In this document: positions 34,522 to 56,328 of the stretch, one piece after another
Position numbering within the stretch: the first letter of the stretch is position 1
Layout of the letters: each line of letters opens with the position of its first letter
Assembly: GCF_002263515.1 (NCBI RefSeq)
Contig: NZ_CP022752.1
Span: 2,976,001-3,040,000 of the forward strand
DNA: 64,000 nt
From: Actinopolyspora erythraea
GTDB lineage: Bacteria; Actinomycetota; Actinomycetes; Mycobacteriales; Pseudonocardiaceae
Reading direction: 5' to 3'
Notes under the pieces: model-generated
Seen by the model: the letters and a program-made list of their open reading frames with translations, nothing else
Told to the model about the DNA's origin: nothing
Databases searched by the model: none
Position numbers and translations under genes: made by a program

Positions 34522-37500
34522 CTACAGGTCCTCTCCCCCGCCAAGCCGCTGGTCGAGCATCGAGAACAGCTCGTCGTCACTGGCGTCCTCGTTTATGGCG
34601 GGCGTACTCCGCACGCCCGCCGTCCGCCTGCTGTTCCACCAGTGCAGTAGCGACTCCAGGCGGTTCCCCACGTCGTCGTGTCCGTCCTCGGCGGACAGGG
34701 CTTCGAGTGCTTTCTCCAGTTCGTCCAGCCGGCCACCGATGTCCACCGAGGACGACGAGTTCGCGAACAGCCTTTCCCGCAGGTGTTCGGCGACCGCCAA
34801 CGGAGTCGGGTGGTCGAACACCAACGTGCTGGGCAGCCGCACGCCGGTCGCCGTGTCGAGGCGATTGCGCAGTTCGACGGCGGCCAGCGAGTCGAAGCCG
34901 AGGTCCTTGAACGCTCTGCGCTCGGCGAGCTGATCGGCCGAGCCGTAGCCGGAGACCGCCGCCGCGTGCGAACGCACCAGTTCCGCCAGTTCCGCGACTT
35001 GGTCGGGCTCTGACCGACCGGTGAGCCGATCGACCAGGTTCGGTCCCGAGGCCGTTGGCCCGCTGGCGGGCAGCTTCGCCCGGACCATGCCGCGCAGGAC
35101 CTCGGGGACGAACTCGGCTCCACGCAGTGCGGAACGGTTGATGGACAACGGGAACACGACCTCACCGCCGCGGCGCAGGGCAGCGTCGAACAGCGCCAGT
35201 GCCCTGCCGGTCGGCAGCGCGGCGACCCCGGTGCGGGCGATGCGGTCGCCGAGTCCACTGGTCAGCTCGCTTTCCTGCGCCCACAGCCCCCATCCGAGCG
35301 CCTTGGCCGGCAGACCGCGGGTCCGCCGGAACCCGGCCAGCGTATTGAGCACCTCGTTCGCCGCCGCGTACACACCCTGTCCCGGCCCGGCGAGCACCGA
35401 CGCCGCGGACGAGCACAGCACGAAGAACGCCAGATCGGTGTTCGCCGTCAGCTCGTGCAGGTTCCACGCCGCGTCGACCTTGGCGCGCAGCACCTTCTCC
35501 ACCGCCTGCTCGTCGACGGAGGTGACCAGCCCATCGGCCAGCACACCCGCCGCGTGTACGACACCGGTCAACGGCCTGGACAGCTCCTCCAACAACGCCG
35601 AGAGTGAGTCACGGTCGGCGATATCGCAGGCCACGACCTCCGCGGTGGCGCCCAACCCCTCGATCTCCTCACGCAAGTCGGTGGCGCCCGGCGCGTCCGC
35701 ACCGCGCCTGCTGACCAGCGACAGGTGTCGCACGTCGTACTCGGTGACCAGGTGGCGCGCGAGAAAGCGTCCGAGCGTGCCGGTGCCCCCCGTGATCAGC
35801 ACCGTGCCCTCCGGGTCAACCGGCGCGGGCTGGGTCAGCACGAGCTTGCCGACGTGCCTGCCCCGACTCATGTGCTGCAACGCCGCGGGCGCGGCCGCCA
35901 ACTCCCATGCCGAAACCGGGATCCGGTCGAGTTCCCCGCCCTCCAACAGCCCGACGACCTCGCGCAGGAGCTCCCCAAGCCGGTCGTCACCTGCCTCACC
36001 GAGATCGAACGCGGCGTAGTGGCCCCGGAAGTCCTCGGCCGCACGCAGGTCGGTCTTGCCCATCTCGACGAAGACACCGCCCTCGGCGAGCAACGCCGCG
36101 GACTCGTCGAGCAGTTCGCCGGTGAGCGAGTTCAGCACCACATCCACACCACGGCCTCCGGTGTTCTCCAAGAACCTCCTGGCGAAACCGGCCTCCCGTG
36201 AAGAGGCGATGTGCTCGTCGTCGAGGCCGAGCCCGCGCAGCGTCCCGTGCTTGGCCGGGCTGGCGCTGGCGAACACCTCCGCCCCCGCTCGCTGGGCCAG
36301 CGCGACGGCCGCCATGCCGACACCGCCCGCCGCGGCGTGGATGAGCACCGATTGCCCCGCGCGCAGCCCCGCGAGATCTCGCAGCGCGTAGTACGCCGTG
36401 GTGTAGGCGATAGGCACTGCTGCGGCTTCGGCGTCGCTCCAACCGTCCGGGACATGCGCGAGCAGCCGGTGGTCGGTGACCGCGACCGGCGCGAAAGCAC
36501 CCTGGAACAGGCCGAGCACCCGGTCTCCCGGCACGAACGAGTCCACGTCCGGTCCGACCGCCGTGACAACACCCGCGGCCTCGGTACCCATACTCGCCTT
36601 CTCGGGATACATGTCGAGCGCGAGGAGAACGTCACGGAAGTTGACACCGGTGGCCCTCACGTCCACCCGAACCTCGCCCGCCCGGAGCGGCTGTTCGACG
36701 TGGGGGGCCGACTCGAAGGCCATGGAGTCGATCGTCCCGTTGCCCGGCACGAGCCGGTGCGCGCCCTCCGGAAGTGTCGGCGCCGAATCCGCGAGCGGCG
36801 AGAGCCGCGGCACGAAGACATCGTCGTCGCGCAACGCGAGCTGTGGATTGTCCGGAACCGCGGGCAGCGTCCCGGGGTCCGCGTCGGTGTCGAGGAGCAC
36901 GAACCGATTCGGCGACTCCGCCTGCGCACAGCGGATCACGCCCCATACCGCGGCGGCTCCGGGATCGGGGACGTCGTCGTCATCGGACACCGCGACCGCG
37001 CCCGATGTGACGATCACCAGCGTCGCTGCCGACGACTCCTCCCGCTCGAGCCAGCGACGCACGAGTGCCGTGGCCCAAAGGACGCCGTGACGAGCCACGA
37101 CGCGGGGGTCGCCGCCTTCGGGTTCGTAGCGAACGAGGACCGCGTCGGGTTCGGGCTCACCGGACCGTGGGACGGCGTCGAGGTCCGAAGCCTCGACCGC
37201 GACCACGCGACCGGCCGAGCCGGGTTCGGGGAGCCGTACCCAATCCAGAGCGTGTAGCTCACCCCCGCCGTCGCGCGGTTCGGGGCGCTCCCACTCCTCC
37301 CCGCTGTCACGGACGATCAGCGAGTCGACCGTGGCGACCAGCCGGCCCGCCGGGTCGGTGACACGCAGCGCCATCGCACCCGGCCCGGCGGGCGTCGCCA
37401 CGACCCGCACCGAGGTCGCCCCGTAGGCGTGCAGGGTCACACCGTTCCACGCGAACGGCAGCGTTCCCCCACTCGAATCGCCGAACGCGCCCAAGCTGAG

Positions 37501-40500
37501 AGTCTGAGCGACGGCGTCCAGCAGCACCGGGTGGAACGCGTAACCGTCCTCGTCGGTCTCGATGGAGACCTCGGCGTAGAGCGCGTCGTCCTTGCGCCAC
37601 GCGGCGCGCAGGGCCTGGAACGACGGCCCGTACACGTAGCCCTGCTCAGCGAGGTCGTCGTAGTGGCCTTCGAGTGAGATGCCGACTGCGCCCTCGGGCG
37701 GCCACTGCCCGGTCTCACGCGCACCCTCGGCGAGGCCCGGCGCGAGCCTGCCGGTGGCATGCTGCGACCAGTGCGCTTCGGCGAGGTCGGCCACTTCCTC
37801 AGCCGCGTGGATGTCGACCGTCCGCCGCCCGGAGTCGTCGGCCGCGCCGACCGACAGGCGCACCAGCACGCTCGCCCCCGTCAGCACCAGCGGCCGTTGC
37901 AGCACCAGCTCCTCCAGTACCGGCAGCCCGACGTCCTCTCCCGCCGCGAGCGCGAGATCGACCAGGACGCTGCCCGGCAGCAGCGTCCTGTCACCGACGA
38001 CATGTTCGGCCAGCCAGGGCTGCTCGTCGGTGGAAAGCCGTCCGGTGAACACAGCACCGCCGTGACCGGGCACGTCGACCGCGGCGAGCAGCAGCGGATG
38101 CTCCGCGCCGCGCACGCCCAGCGCCGAGACGTCGGAGGGACGACGGTGCGGCCGCGGCCAGAAACGCTGGTGCTCGAACGGGTAAGTGGGCAGCTCAACC
38201 GGCCTTCCCCCGGCCGTCGACGGACGCAGGTCGGCCTCGACGCCGTGTACGTGCGCCCGTAGCAGGTTACGCAGGAACTCGTGCGGCCCACTCTGCTCGC
38301 GGCGCAGCGTCGGCACGCAGGTGACCTCGACGTCCGAGTCCTCGGCGGTCTCCTCGACCGCCATCAGCAACACCGGATGCGGGCTCACTTCGACGAAGGT
38401 GTCGAATCCCTGATCGATCAGTCCGCGCACCGCCTGCTCGAAGAGCACGGGTTGACGCAGGTTGCGGTACCAGTACGAGGAGTCCATCACGGAGGTGTCG
38501 ATGACCTCACCGGCCACCGTGGAGTGCAGTGGAACCGATCCCGGTGCGGCGGTTGTGGTGCCCAGCTCAGCAGCGAGCCGGTCCTCGATGCGCGCCACCT
38601 CCGGCGAGTGGGAGGCGTAGCCCACGCCGATCCGGCGCGGCTTCATCTCCTGCGCCTGGGCCTCGGTGAAGAACTCGTCCAGTTCCGCGCTCGGCCCGGC
38701 CACGACGCTGGTACGAGGCCCGTTCACGGCGGCGACCGACAACCGACCGTCCCAGCGCGGGAGCATGGTCTCCAGCTCGTCGCGGGACGCGTCGACCGAC
38801 ACCATGCCGCCCTGGCCATCGAGCTCGCGCAGCACCCGGCTGCGCAACGCCACCACCTTCGCCGCGGCCTCCAGCGACAACGCGCCCGCGATGTGCGCCG
38901 CGGCGATCTCGCCCTGCGAATGACCGACGACGGCGGCCGGGGCCACGCCGTGGGCACGCCACAGCTCGGCCAGCGAGATCATGATCGAGAACAGCACCGG
39001 CTGGAGGACGTCGACACGCTCGTGCTGGTCGAAAGCTCCGTCACCGCGGACGACGTCGAGCAGCTTCCAGTCGGTGTGCGGGGAGAGCGCCTCGGCGCAC
39101 CGGCTCATCGACTCGGCGAACACCTCGGAGGACTCGAGGAGGTCGCGGGCCATGCCGACCCACTGCGAGCCCTGCCCGGGGAAAACCATGACCGGTTTGC
39201 GCGGTGCGGAGGTCACTGGGGCGACCGCGTCGGCCGACGGACGCCCCTCGGCCAGCGCGTCCAGCTCCGCGCACACACCTGACCGGTCGTCGCCGAGCAC
39301 AGCGGCTCGCACGTCGAACCGCGCCCTGCCGGTCGCGAGCGTCCACGCCGCGTCGGCCAGACCGAGATCCGGAGTGCCACGCAGGTGCTCGGCGAGCGCG
39401 CGGGCCTGCGCGGCGACCACGGCTTCGCCGCGGCCGGAGAGCACGAACGGCAGCGGACCGCGCTCGAGCTCGGCGGTTTCCCGCTCGTCGGGTGCCTCCT
39501 CGAGGATCACGTGCGCGTTGGTGCCGCTGACACCGAAGGACGACACCCCGGCCCGGCGGGTCCGCTCGCCCACCGGCCACGGCACCTCTTCGCGCAGCAC
39601 CTCCACAACCCCCGACTCCCAGTCAATGTGCGGGGAAAGCTCGTCGGCGTGCAGCGACCGGGGCAGCACACCGTGCCGCATCGCCAGCACGACCTTGATC
39701 ACGCCCGCGACGCCCGCCGCCGCCTGGGTATGGCCGATGTTGCTCTTCACCGACCCCAGCAAGAGCGGTCGGTCGGCGTCACGGTCCTGGCCGTAGGTCG
39801 CGATGAGCGCACCCGCCTCGATCGGATCACCGAGCTCGGTACCCGTCCCGTGCGCCTCCACGACGTCGACGTCCGAGGCAGGCACTCCCGAAGAGGCGAG
39901 CGCCTGCCGAATCACCCGCTCCTGCGACGGGCCGTTGGGAGCGGCGAGGCCGTTGCTCGCACCGTCCTGGTTGACCGCGCTGCCGCGCAGAACCGCCATC
40001 ACCTGGTGCCCGTTGGCCCGAGCCCGGGAAAGCGGTTCGAGCATCAGCGCGCCGACGCCTTCCGACAGCGCGAAGCCGTCGGCCCGCGCGGAGAAGGCCT
40101 TGCAGAGCCCGTCGAAGGCCAGCCCGCGCTGCGTGCTGAAGTCGACGAAGGTGTACGGATCGGACATGATCGTGACGCCACCCGCCAGCGCCAGGGAGCA
40201 CTCCCCGTTCCGCAGCGCCCGCATCGCGAGGTGGATGCCGACCAGGGAGGACGAGCACGCGGTGTCCACCGTCAGCGTCGGCCCCTCCCAGCCGAAGGTG
40301 TAGGCGATGCGGCCAGAGAGCACGCTCGCGGAATTGCCGAGCCCCTGGTAACCGTCGACGCGTTCGGACTCACCGGCCAGCAGCTGCATGTACGACTGAC
40401 CGTTCATTCCGACGAAAACGCCGGTGTCGCTTCCGGCCAGGGAGTCGGGGGCGATGCCGGCGCGTTCCACGGCCTCCCATGCCGTCTCCAGCATGAGCCG

Positions 40501-43500
40501 CTGCTGCGGATCCATCGCCAACGCCTCGCGCGGCGTGATGCCGAAGAACGCCGGGTCAAAATTCGCCGCGCCGGGGAGGAAACCGCCCTTGTCCACATAG
40601 CTCGTGCCGGGGTTGTCGGGATCCGGGTGGTAGAGCCGTCCGATGTCCCACCCCCGGTCGGTCGGGAAACCGGTAGTCAGGTTCGCTCCCTCGAGCAACA
40701 CCCGCCACAGTTCCTCGGGCGAGCCGATACCGCCGGGCAACCGGCAACCGATCCCGACGATGGCGATGGGCTCGGAGTCGTCGGCCACGTCCGCCACACG
40801 CACCGCGGACCGGTCGGCGTCACCGACGAGCAGGCCGCGCAGGTGCTGCGCGAGCGCGGTGACGGTCGGGTGGTCGAACACCAGGGAGGCGGGCAGTCGC
40901 AGACCGGTCATCGTCGACAGTCGTTTGCGCAGGGCCATCGCGTTGAGCGAGTCGAGTCCGAGTTCGCTGAACGCGCGGCGCACGTTGATCTCGGCGGCGG
41001 AGGCGTGCCCCAGCACCTCGGCGACCGAGTTCGTGACGAGTTCCAGCAGGGTTTCCCGCTGCTCGCTCGGCGAAAGCGACGCGAGCCGTCGCGCCAGCTC
41101 GCTGTTCGGTCCGGCGTCCGGCTCGGCCGCTTCGGCCTCCGCCCGCCCGCCGTCGACGAGTTCGGCGAACAGCGCGGTCGGCCGGGTGGCGGCGAAGCCC
41201 TCGCTGAACACCGGCCAGTCCACGTCGGCCACCGCGACCGATACCGGCCCGGCCGCGAGCACTCGCTCCCAGGCCCGCATCGCACTGTCTACGGGGAGAC
41301 CGCGCAGTCCGCGTTCCCGCAAGTAGCCGTCATCCACCGCCCCTCCGGGCAGTGCCCACGGGGTCCAGGCGACCGAAGCGCACGAGCGCCCGCGCGCGCG
41401 GTGATGCTCGGCCAGCGCGTCGAGATAGGCGCTGCCGGCCGCGTAGGCAGCCATCCCGGGGCCGCCCCAGATTCCGGCGACCGACGAGCAGTAGACCTCC
41501 CGTTCGACGCTCCGGTCGCCGAGGACCTCGTCCAGCACGGCGAACAACGCCGTCTTGGCCGCGACCGTATCGGCGAACTCCTCGGGTGCGACCTCACTGA
41601 TGCGACCGAAGTTCGTCAAGGTCTCGGCGTGCACGAGCGCGGTCACCGGCTCGTCGCCGAGCACCTCACGCAACGCCGCCGCGTCCTGCGCGCACACGAC
41701 AGCCGATGCGCCCGCCTCCTCGACCGCGGCTCGCAGGTCATCGCCCGGGTGCGCGCCGGCCAGCACCAGCCGCTCGGCCCCCCGGTCGGCGAGCCACCGC
41801 ACCAGCTGGGCACCGACGGGGTTCGCCGCACCGGTCACCAGCACGGTCCCGTGCGGCGTCCAGCTCCGAGAACCGGCCCGCGGCAGGTTCGCACGGACGA
41901 CCCGTCGGCCGTAGAGGCGGCCGTCCCGGAACGCGAGGTGGTCCTCGACGCGGTCACCGCCGCGCAGGACCGCCACGAGCAGACGCAGCGCGGCGTCGTC
42001 GACCGATTCGGGCAGGTCGACCACACCGCCCCAGCGATCCGTCAGCTCCAGTCCGGCGACCTGTGCGAAACCGTGCGTGGTGGTCTGCGCCGGCCGGGCG
42101 AGGTCATCGTCGACGGGAGTACGAACAGCACCCTGGGTGAGACACCACACCGGCGCGTCGACACCGGCATCGCCCAGCGCCTGGACGAGGGTGAGCAGTC
42201 CGACCGCCCCGGCGGGAACACCGGGCCGGCAGCCGCTTTCGTCGAAGGCCAGCAAGGAGAGCACACCGCGGAGTCCGCTTCCGGCATGTGCGACAGCCCG
42301 GGCCATCTCCGCACGCGAGGCGGAGGTGTCCACCTCGCGGCGCAATGCCCTGCCACCGTTGACGTTGATGGCCTCGCACAGCGCGTCCACCCACCGCGGA
42401 CATCGCACTGGTGCGACGACCAACCAATCGCCGTCCAGACTCGCAGGCTCCGGCGTGTCGACCGGGGTCCAGGACACACGGTAGGCCAGTTCCTCGGACG
42501 CGGCGGCGGGCGTGGCGGGCTGGAGCCAGTAGCGCTCGCGCTGGAACGGATACGTCGGCAGCGCGACGGTCGCGGCCCCCCGCAGAGCGACATCCCAGCT
42601 GGCCTCCACACCGGCCACCTGCGCTGTGGCCACCGACCACAAGAAGGTCGAGAGATCACCGCCATCGCGGTGCAACGAGCCGACGAAGACTCCCTCTTCG
42701 GCTCCGTCGGCCTCCTCAACCGCCTCCTCAGCGGCCTGGAGCACCACTGGATGGGGGCTGACCTCGATGAACGCGTCGTATCCCGATTCGGCCAGCCGCG
42801 TCACCGCGTCGCCGAAGCGAACCGGCTCACGCAGGTTCCGGTACCAGTACCGGGCATCGAGCTCGGTGCCGTCCATCGCCCGCGGTTCCACAGTGGAGTA
42901 AAACGTCACCCGGGCCGGACGCGGCACGATGTCGCCGGTCCGCTCCAGAAGTTCCTCCCGGATCCGTTCGATCCGTGGCGAGTGCGAGGCGTAGTCCACG
43001 TCGATCTCGCGGACGCGGATCCCCTCCGCCGCGCACGCCTCGGAAAACTCCCGCAGCGCGTCGGGATCTCCGGAGACCACGACCGACCGGGGACCGTTGA
43101 CGGCGGCCAACGAGATCCGGTCCTGCCACGGCAGCAGACGCTCGCGTACCGCGGTCTCGCCCGACGAGACGACAGCCATGCCGCCCTCGCCGGACAACGA
43201 CCGAATCAGACGACTGCGGCCCACGACGAGTTTCGCCGCGTCCTCCAGCGTGAGCGCCCCGGCGACGTAGGCGGCGGCGATCTCACCCTGCGAATGCCCG
43301 ACCACCGCGGCCGGCTCGACCCCGTAGGAGCGCCACAGCTGCGCCAACGAGACCATCACCGCGAACAACACCGGCTGCACCACGTCGACCCGCTCCAGAT
43401 CCGGCGCCCCCGGATCCTGCCGCAGCACCTCGGAGACCTTCCAGTCCTGCATCGAAGCCATCACCTCGTCGCAGTCCCGGATCCTGTCCGCGAACACCGG

Positions 43501-45243
43501 CGACGACGAGAGCAGCTCGGCGCCCATGCCGATCCACTGTGATCCCTGCCCCGGGAACATGAAGACGACGTTGCGACCGTCCACTTCGGTGACGCCCTCG
43601 ACCATCGTCTCGGCCGTCGCGGTACCGGACGCGATCTCCCGTAGTCCACGCACCGCTTGCTCGCGGGTCGATGCCACCACGGCGGCGCGGTGCTCGTGGC
43701 GGGCTCGGGTCGTGGCCAGGCTCAGCCCGACCCCGGCGAGGTCGGTAACCGGCTGTTCGAGCAGCTCGGCGATCTGAGCGGCCTGCGCCCGCAACGCCGC
43801 CGGGCCGCGTGCGGACACCATCAGCGGTACCGGCCGTCCGTCGTGTGCGGTGGACTCCGGTTCCTCGCGCTCGGGCGCCTCCTCGACGATGACGTGCGCG
43901 TTGGTCCCGCTGATGCCGAACGCCGACACCGCGGCGCGCCGAGTCCGTTCGCCGCTCTGCCACGGCTGGTTGTCCGCCAGCAGCGCGACATCGCCGGAGG
44001 ACCAGTCGACGTGGGGCGTGGGCTCCTCCACGTGCAGCGTCGCGGGCAGTTCCTCGTTGCGCAGCGCCAGGACCGTCTTCAGCAGGCCGGTGACCCCCGC
44101 CGCCGCCTGGGTGTGGCCGATGTTGGATTTCACCGATCCCAACAGGAGTGGCCGATCCGCGTCGCGCTCGCGGCCGTAAGTGTCCAGCAGCGCGTTCGCC
44201 TCGATAGGATCGCCGAGCGCCGTGCCGGTGCCGTGCGCCTCCACCGCGTCGACATCGCCGGGTTCCAGACCGCAGTTCTCGAGGGCCTGCCGGATGACCT
44301 TGCGCTGCGCGGGCCCGCTGGGCGCGGAGAGTCCGTTACTGGCGCCGTCCTGGTTGAGCGCGGAACCGCGGACCACCGCCAGCACCTCGTGCCCATTGCG
44401 CTGGGCTTCCGACAACCGTTCGAGCAGAACCAGGGTGACGCCCTCCGAGAAGCCGAACCCGTCGGCGCTGGCGCTGAACGCCTTGGATCGTCCGTCGGCG
44501 GCGAGCGCCCGCTGCCTGCTGAAGTCGACGAACACCCCCGGGTTCGCCATCACAGCGGCACCACCGACGACCGCCATGGTCGACTCGCCCTTGCGTAGCG
44601 ATTCGACCGCCGTGTGCAGCGCCACCAGCGACGAGGAGCACGCGGTGTCGACACTGATCGACGGCCCCTCCAGCCCCATGGTGTAGGAGATCCTGCCGGA
44701 GGCCACCGCGGGCGCCACACCAGTGATCGAGTAGCCCGCTACGTCCTCCTCCGCTGCGGATTCTTCGCCGTACCCGAATTTCGCGATGCCGAGGAAGACA
44801 CCGGTCGCGGTACCACGCAACGAGTGCGGGTCGATGCCAGCGTTCTCCACCAGCTCCCAGCTCGTCTCCAACAGCAGCCGCTGCTGCGGATCCATGGCCG
44901 CGGCCTCGCGCGGGGAGACTCCGAAGAACTCCGCGTCGAACCCCGCCGCGTCGTCGAGAAACCCTCCCTTGTCGACGTAACTGGTACCGGGGTTGTCCGG
45001 ATCGGGATGGTACAAACTCGCCAGGTCCCAGCCTCGGTCGGTGGGGAAACCCGACAGCGTCTCACCACCGTCGCGCAGCAGTTCCCACAGCCGTTGCGGG
45101 GTGTTCACCCCGTTCGGCAACCGGCAGGCCATGCTGACGATGGCGATCGGATCTGATTCCAGTTCGCGGATACGCTGCCGGGCGGCACGCAGGTCGAGAG
45201 TCGCCCGACGGAGATACTCCGCCACCCTGTCATTGTCAGTCAC
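34522..45243 (-). CDS. eryAII: EryAII, 6-deoxyerythronolide B synthase subunit 2 (modules 3 and 4)
   Basis: Type I modular PKS, 3573 residues. Approximate residues: docking helix 1-30 (VAEYLRRATLDLRAARQRI); module 3 KS 31-455, AT 555-870 (GHSQGE; YASH), degenerate KR 1130-1310, ACP 1415-1480 (LGLDSLNAM). Module 4: KS 1490-1910, AT 2015-2330 (GHSQGE; YASH), DH 2379-2550 (HVVGDRTLLPG), ER 2840-3130 (NFRDVLLAL; HAAAGGVGMAAV), KR 3140-3320 (TGGTGTLG; Tyr in GVYAAANE), ACP 3435-3500, C-terminal docking tail DDELFSMLDQRLGGGEDL. KR3 has TGAANPVG in place of TGGTGxxG and YAAGS in place of YAAAN, so it should not reduce; this fits the C9 ketone of erythromycin. The gene starts 42 bp after the eryAI stop and abuts eryAIII. 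Confidence 0.97.
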   Translation of the reverse strand: MTDNDRVAEYLRRATLDLRAARQRIRELESDPIAIVSMACRLPNGVNTPQRLWELLRDGGETLSGFPTDRGWDLASLYHPDPDNPGTSYVDKGGFLDDAAGFDAEFFGVSPREAAAMDPQQRLLLETSWELVENAGIDPHSLRGTATGVFLGIAKFGYGEESAAEEDVAGYSITGVAPAVASGRISYTMGLEGPSISVDTACSSSLVALHTAVESLRKGESTMAVVGGAAVMANPGVFVDFSRQRALAADGRSKAFSASADGFGFSEGVTLVLLERLSEAQRNGHEVLAVVRGSALNQDGASNGLSAPSGPAQRKVIRQALENCGLEPGDVDAVEAHGTGTALGDPIEANALLDTYGRERDADRPLLLGSVKSNIGHTQAAAGVTGLLKTVLALRNEELPATLHVEEPTPHVDWSSGDVALLADNQPWQSGERTRRAAVSAFGISGTNAHVIVEEAPEREEPESTAHDGRPVPLMVSARGPAALRAQAAQIAELLEQPVTDLAGVGLSLATTRARHEHRAAVVASTREQAVRGLREIASGTATAETMVEGVTEVDGRNVVFMFPGQGSQWIGMGAELLSSSPVFADRIRDCDEVMASMQDWKVSEVLRQDPGAPDLERVDVVQPVLFAVMVSLAQLWRSYGVEPAAVVGHSQGEIAAAYVAGALTLEDAAKLVVGRSRLIRSLSGEGGMAVVSSGETAVRERLLPWQDRISLAAVNGPRSVVVSGDPDALREFSEACAAEGIRVREIDVDYASHSPRIERIREELLERTGDIVPRPARVTFYSTVEPRAMDGTELDARYWYRNLREPVRFGDAVTRLAESGYDAFIEVSPHPVVLQAAEEAVEEADGAEEGVFVGSLHRDGGDLSTFLWSVATAQVAGVEASWDVALRGAATVALPTYPFQRERYWLQPATPAAASEELAYRVSWTPVDTPEPASLDGDWLVVAPVRCPRWVDALCEAINVNGGRALRREVDTSASRAEMARAVAHAGSGLRGVLSLLAFDESGCRPGVPAGAVGLLTLVQALGDAGVDAPVWCLTQGAVRTPVDDDLARPAQTTTHGFAQVAGLELTDRWGGVVDLPESVDDAALRLLVAVLRGGDRVEDHLAFRDGRLYGRRVVRANLPRAGSRSWTPHGTVLVTGAANPVGAQLVRWLADRGAERLVLAGAHPGDDLRAAVEEAGASAVVCAQDAAALREVLGDEPVTALVHAETLTNFGRISEVAPEEFADTVAAKTALFAVLDEVLGDRSVEREVYCSSVAGIWGGPGMAAYAAGSAYLDALAEHHRARGRSCASVAWTPWALPGGAVDDGYLRERGLRGLPVDSAMRAWERVLAAGPVSVAVADVDWPVFSEGFAATRPTALFAELVDGGRAEAEAAEPDAGPNSELARRLASLSPSEQRETLLELVTNSVAEVLGHASAAEINVRRAFSELGLDSLNAMALRKRLSTMTGLRLPASLVFDHPTVTALAQHLRGLLVGDADRSAVRVADVADDSEPIAIVGIGCRLPGGIGSPEELWRVLLEGANLTTGFPTDRGWDIGRLYHPDPDNPGTSYVDKGGFLPGAANFDPAFFGITPREALAMDPQQRLMLETAWEAVERAGIAPDSLAGSDTGVFVGMNGQSYMQLLAGESERVDGYQGLGNSASVLSGRIAYTFGWEGPTLTVDTACSSSLVGIHLAMRALRNGECSLALAGGVTIMSDPYTFVDFSTQRGLAFDGLCKAFSARADGFALSEGVGALMLEPLSRARANGHQVMAVLRGSAVNQDGASNGLAAPNGPSQERVIRQALASSGVPASDVDVVEAHGTGTELGDPIEAGALIATYGQDRDADRPLLLGSVKSNIGHTQAAAGVAGVIKVVLAMRHGVLPRSLHADELSPHIDWESGVVEVLREEVPWPVGERTRRAGVSSFGVSGTNAHVILEEAPDERETAELERGPLPFVLSGRGEAVVAAQARALAEHLRGTPDLGLADAAWTLATGRARFDVRAAVLGDDRSGVCAELDALAEGRPSADAVAPVTSAPRKPVMVFPGQGSQWVGMARDLLESSEVFAESMSRCAEALSPHTDWKLLDVVRGDGAFDQHERVDVLQPVLFSIMISLAELWRAHGVAPAAVVGHSQGEIAAAHIAGALSLEAAAKVVALRSRVLRELDGQGGMVSVDASRDELETMLPRWDGRLSVAAVNGPRTSVVAGPSAELDEFFTEAQAQEMKPRRIGVGYASHSPEVARIEDRLAAELGTTTAAPGSVPLHSTVAGEVIDTSVMDSSYWYRNLRQPVLFEQAVRGLIDQGFDTFVEVSPHPVLLMAVEETAEDSDVEVTCVPTLRREQSGPHEFLRNLLRAHVHGVEADLRPSTAGGRPVELPTYPFEHQRFWPRPHRRPSDVSALGVRGAEHPLLLAAVDVPGHGGAVFTGRLSTDEQPWLAEHVVGDRTLLPGSVLVDLALAAGEDVGLPVLEELVLQRPLVLTGASVLVRLSVGAADDSGRRTVDIHAAEEVADLAEAHWSQHATGRLAPGLAEGARETGQWPPEGAVGISLEGHYDDLAEQGYVYGPSFQALRAAWRKDDALYAEVSIETDEDGYAFHPVLLDAVAQTLSLGAFGDSSGGTLPFAWNGVTLHAYGATSVRVVATPAGPGAMALRVTDPAGRLVATVDSLIVRDSGEEWERPEPRDGGGELHALDWVRLPEPGSAGRVVAVEASDLDAVPRSGEPEPDAVLVRYEPEGGDPRVVARHGVLWATALVRRWLEREESSAATLVIVTSGAVAVSDDDDVPDPGAAAVWGVIRCAQAESPNRFVLLDTDADPGTLPAVPDNPQLALRDDDVFVPRLSPLADSAPTLPEGAHRLVPGNGTIDSMAFESAPHVEQPLRAGEVRVDVRATGVNFRDVLLALDMYPEKASMGTEAAGVVTAVGPDVDSFVPGDRVLGLFQGAFAPVAVTDHRLLAHVPDGWSDAEAAAVPIAYTTAYYALRDLAGLRAGQSVLIHAAAGGVGMAAVALAQRAGAEVFASASPAKHGTLRGLGLDDEHIASSREAGFARRFLENTGGRGVDVVLNSLTGELLDESAALLAEGGVFVEMGKTDLRAAEDFRGHYAAFDLGEAGDDRLGELLREVVGLLEGGELDRIPVSAWELAAAPAALQHMSRGRHVGKLVLTQPAPVDPEGTVLITGGTGTLGRFLARHLVTEYDVRHLSLVSRRGADAPGATDLREEIEGLGATAEVVACDIADRDSLSALLEELSRPLTGVVHAAGVLADGLVTSVDEQAVEKVLRAKVDAAWNLHELTANTDLAFFVLCSSAASVLAGPGQGVYAAANEVLNTLAGFRRTRGLPAKALGWGLWAQESELTSGLGDRIARTGVAALPTGRALALFDAALRRGGEVVFPLSINRSALRGAEFVPEVLRGMVRAKLPASGPTASGPNLVDRLTGRSEPDQVAELAELVRSHAAAVSGYGSADQLAERRAFKDLGFDSLAAVELRNRLDTATGVRLPSTLVFDHPTPLAVAEHLRERLFANSSSSVDIGGRLDELEKALEALSAEDGHDDVGNRLESLLHWWNSRRTAGVRSTPAINEDASDDELFSMLDQRLGGGEDL
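43226..43397 (-). repeat. 172-bp exact repeat in AT3, identical to 32531-32702 in AT5
   Basis: Partner of the AT5 segment; the identical region spans the acyltransferase active-site Ser motif GHSQGE and ends at the RVD(V/L) strand. Sequence identity drops sharply at both ends. Confidence 0.9.
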
Positions 45244-45285
45244 AGTTCCTCAGTCTCTTCTTCCACGACTACGGGAAGGCCGTAT

Positions 45286-56328
<11,043 letters not shown>

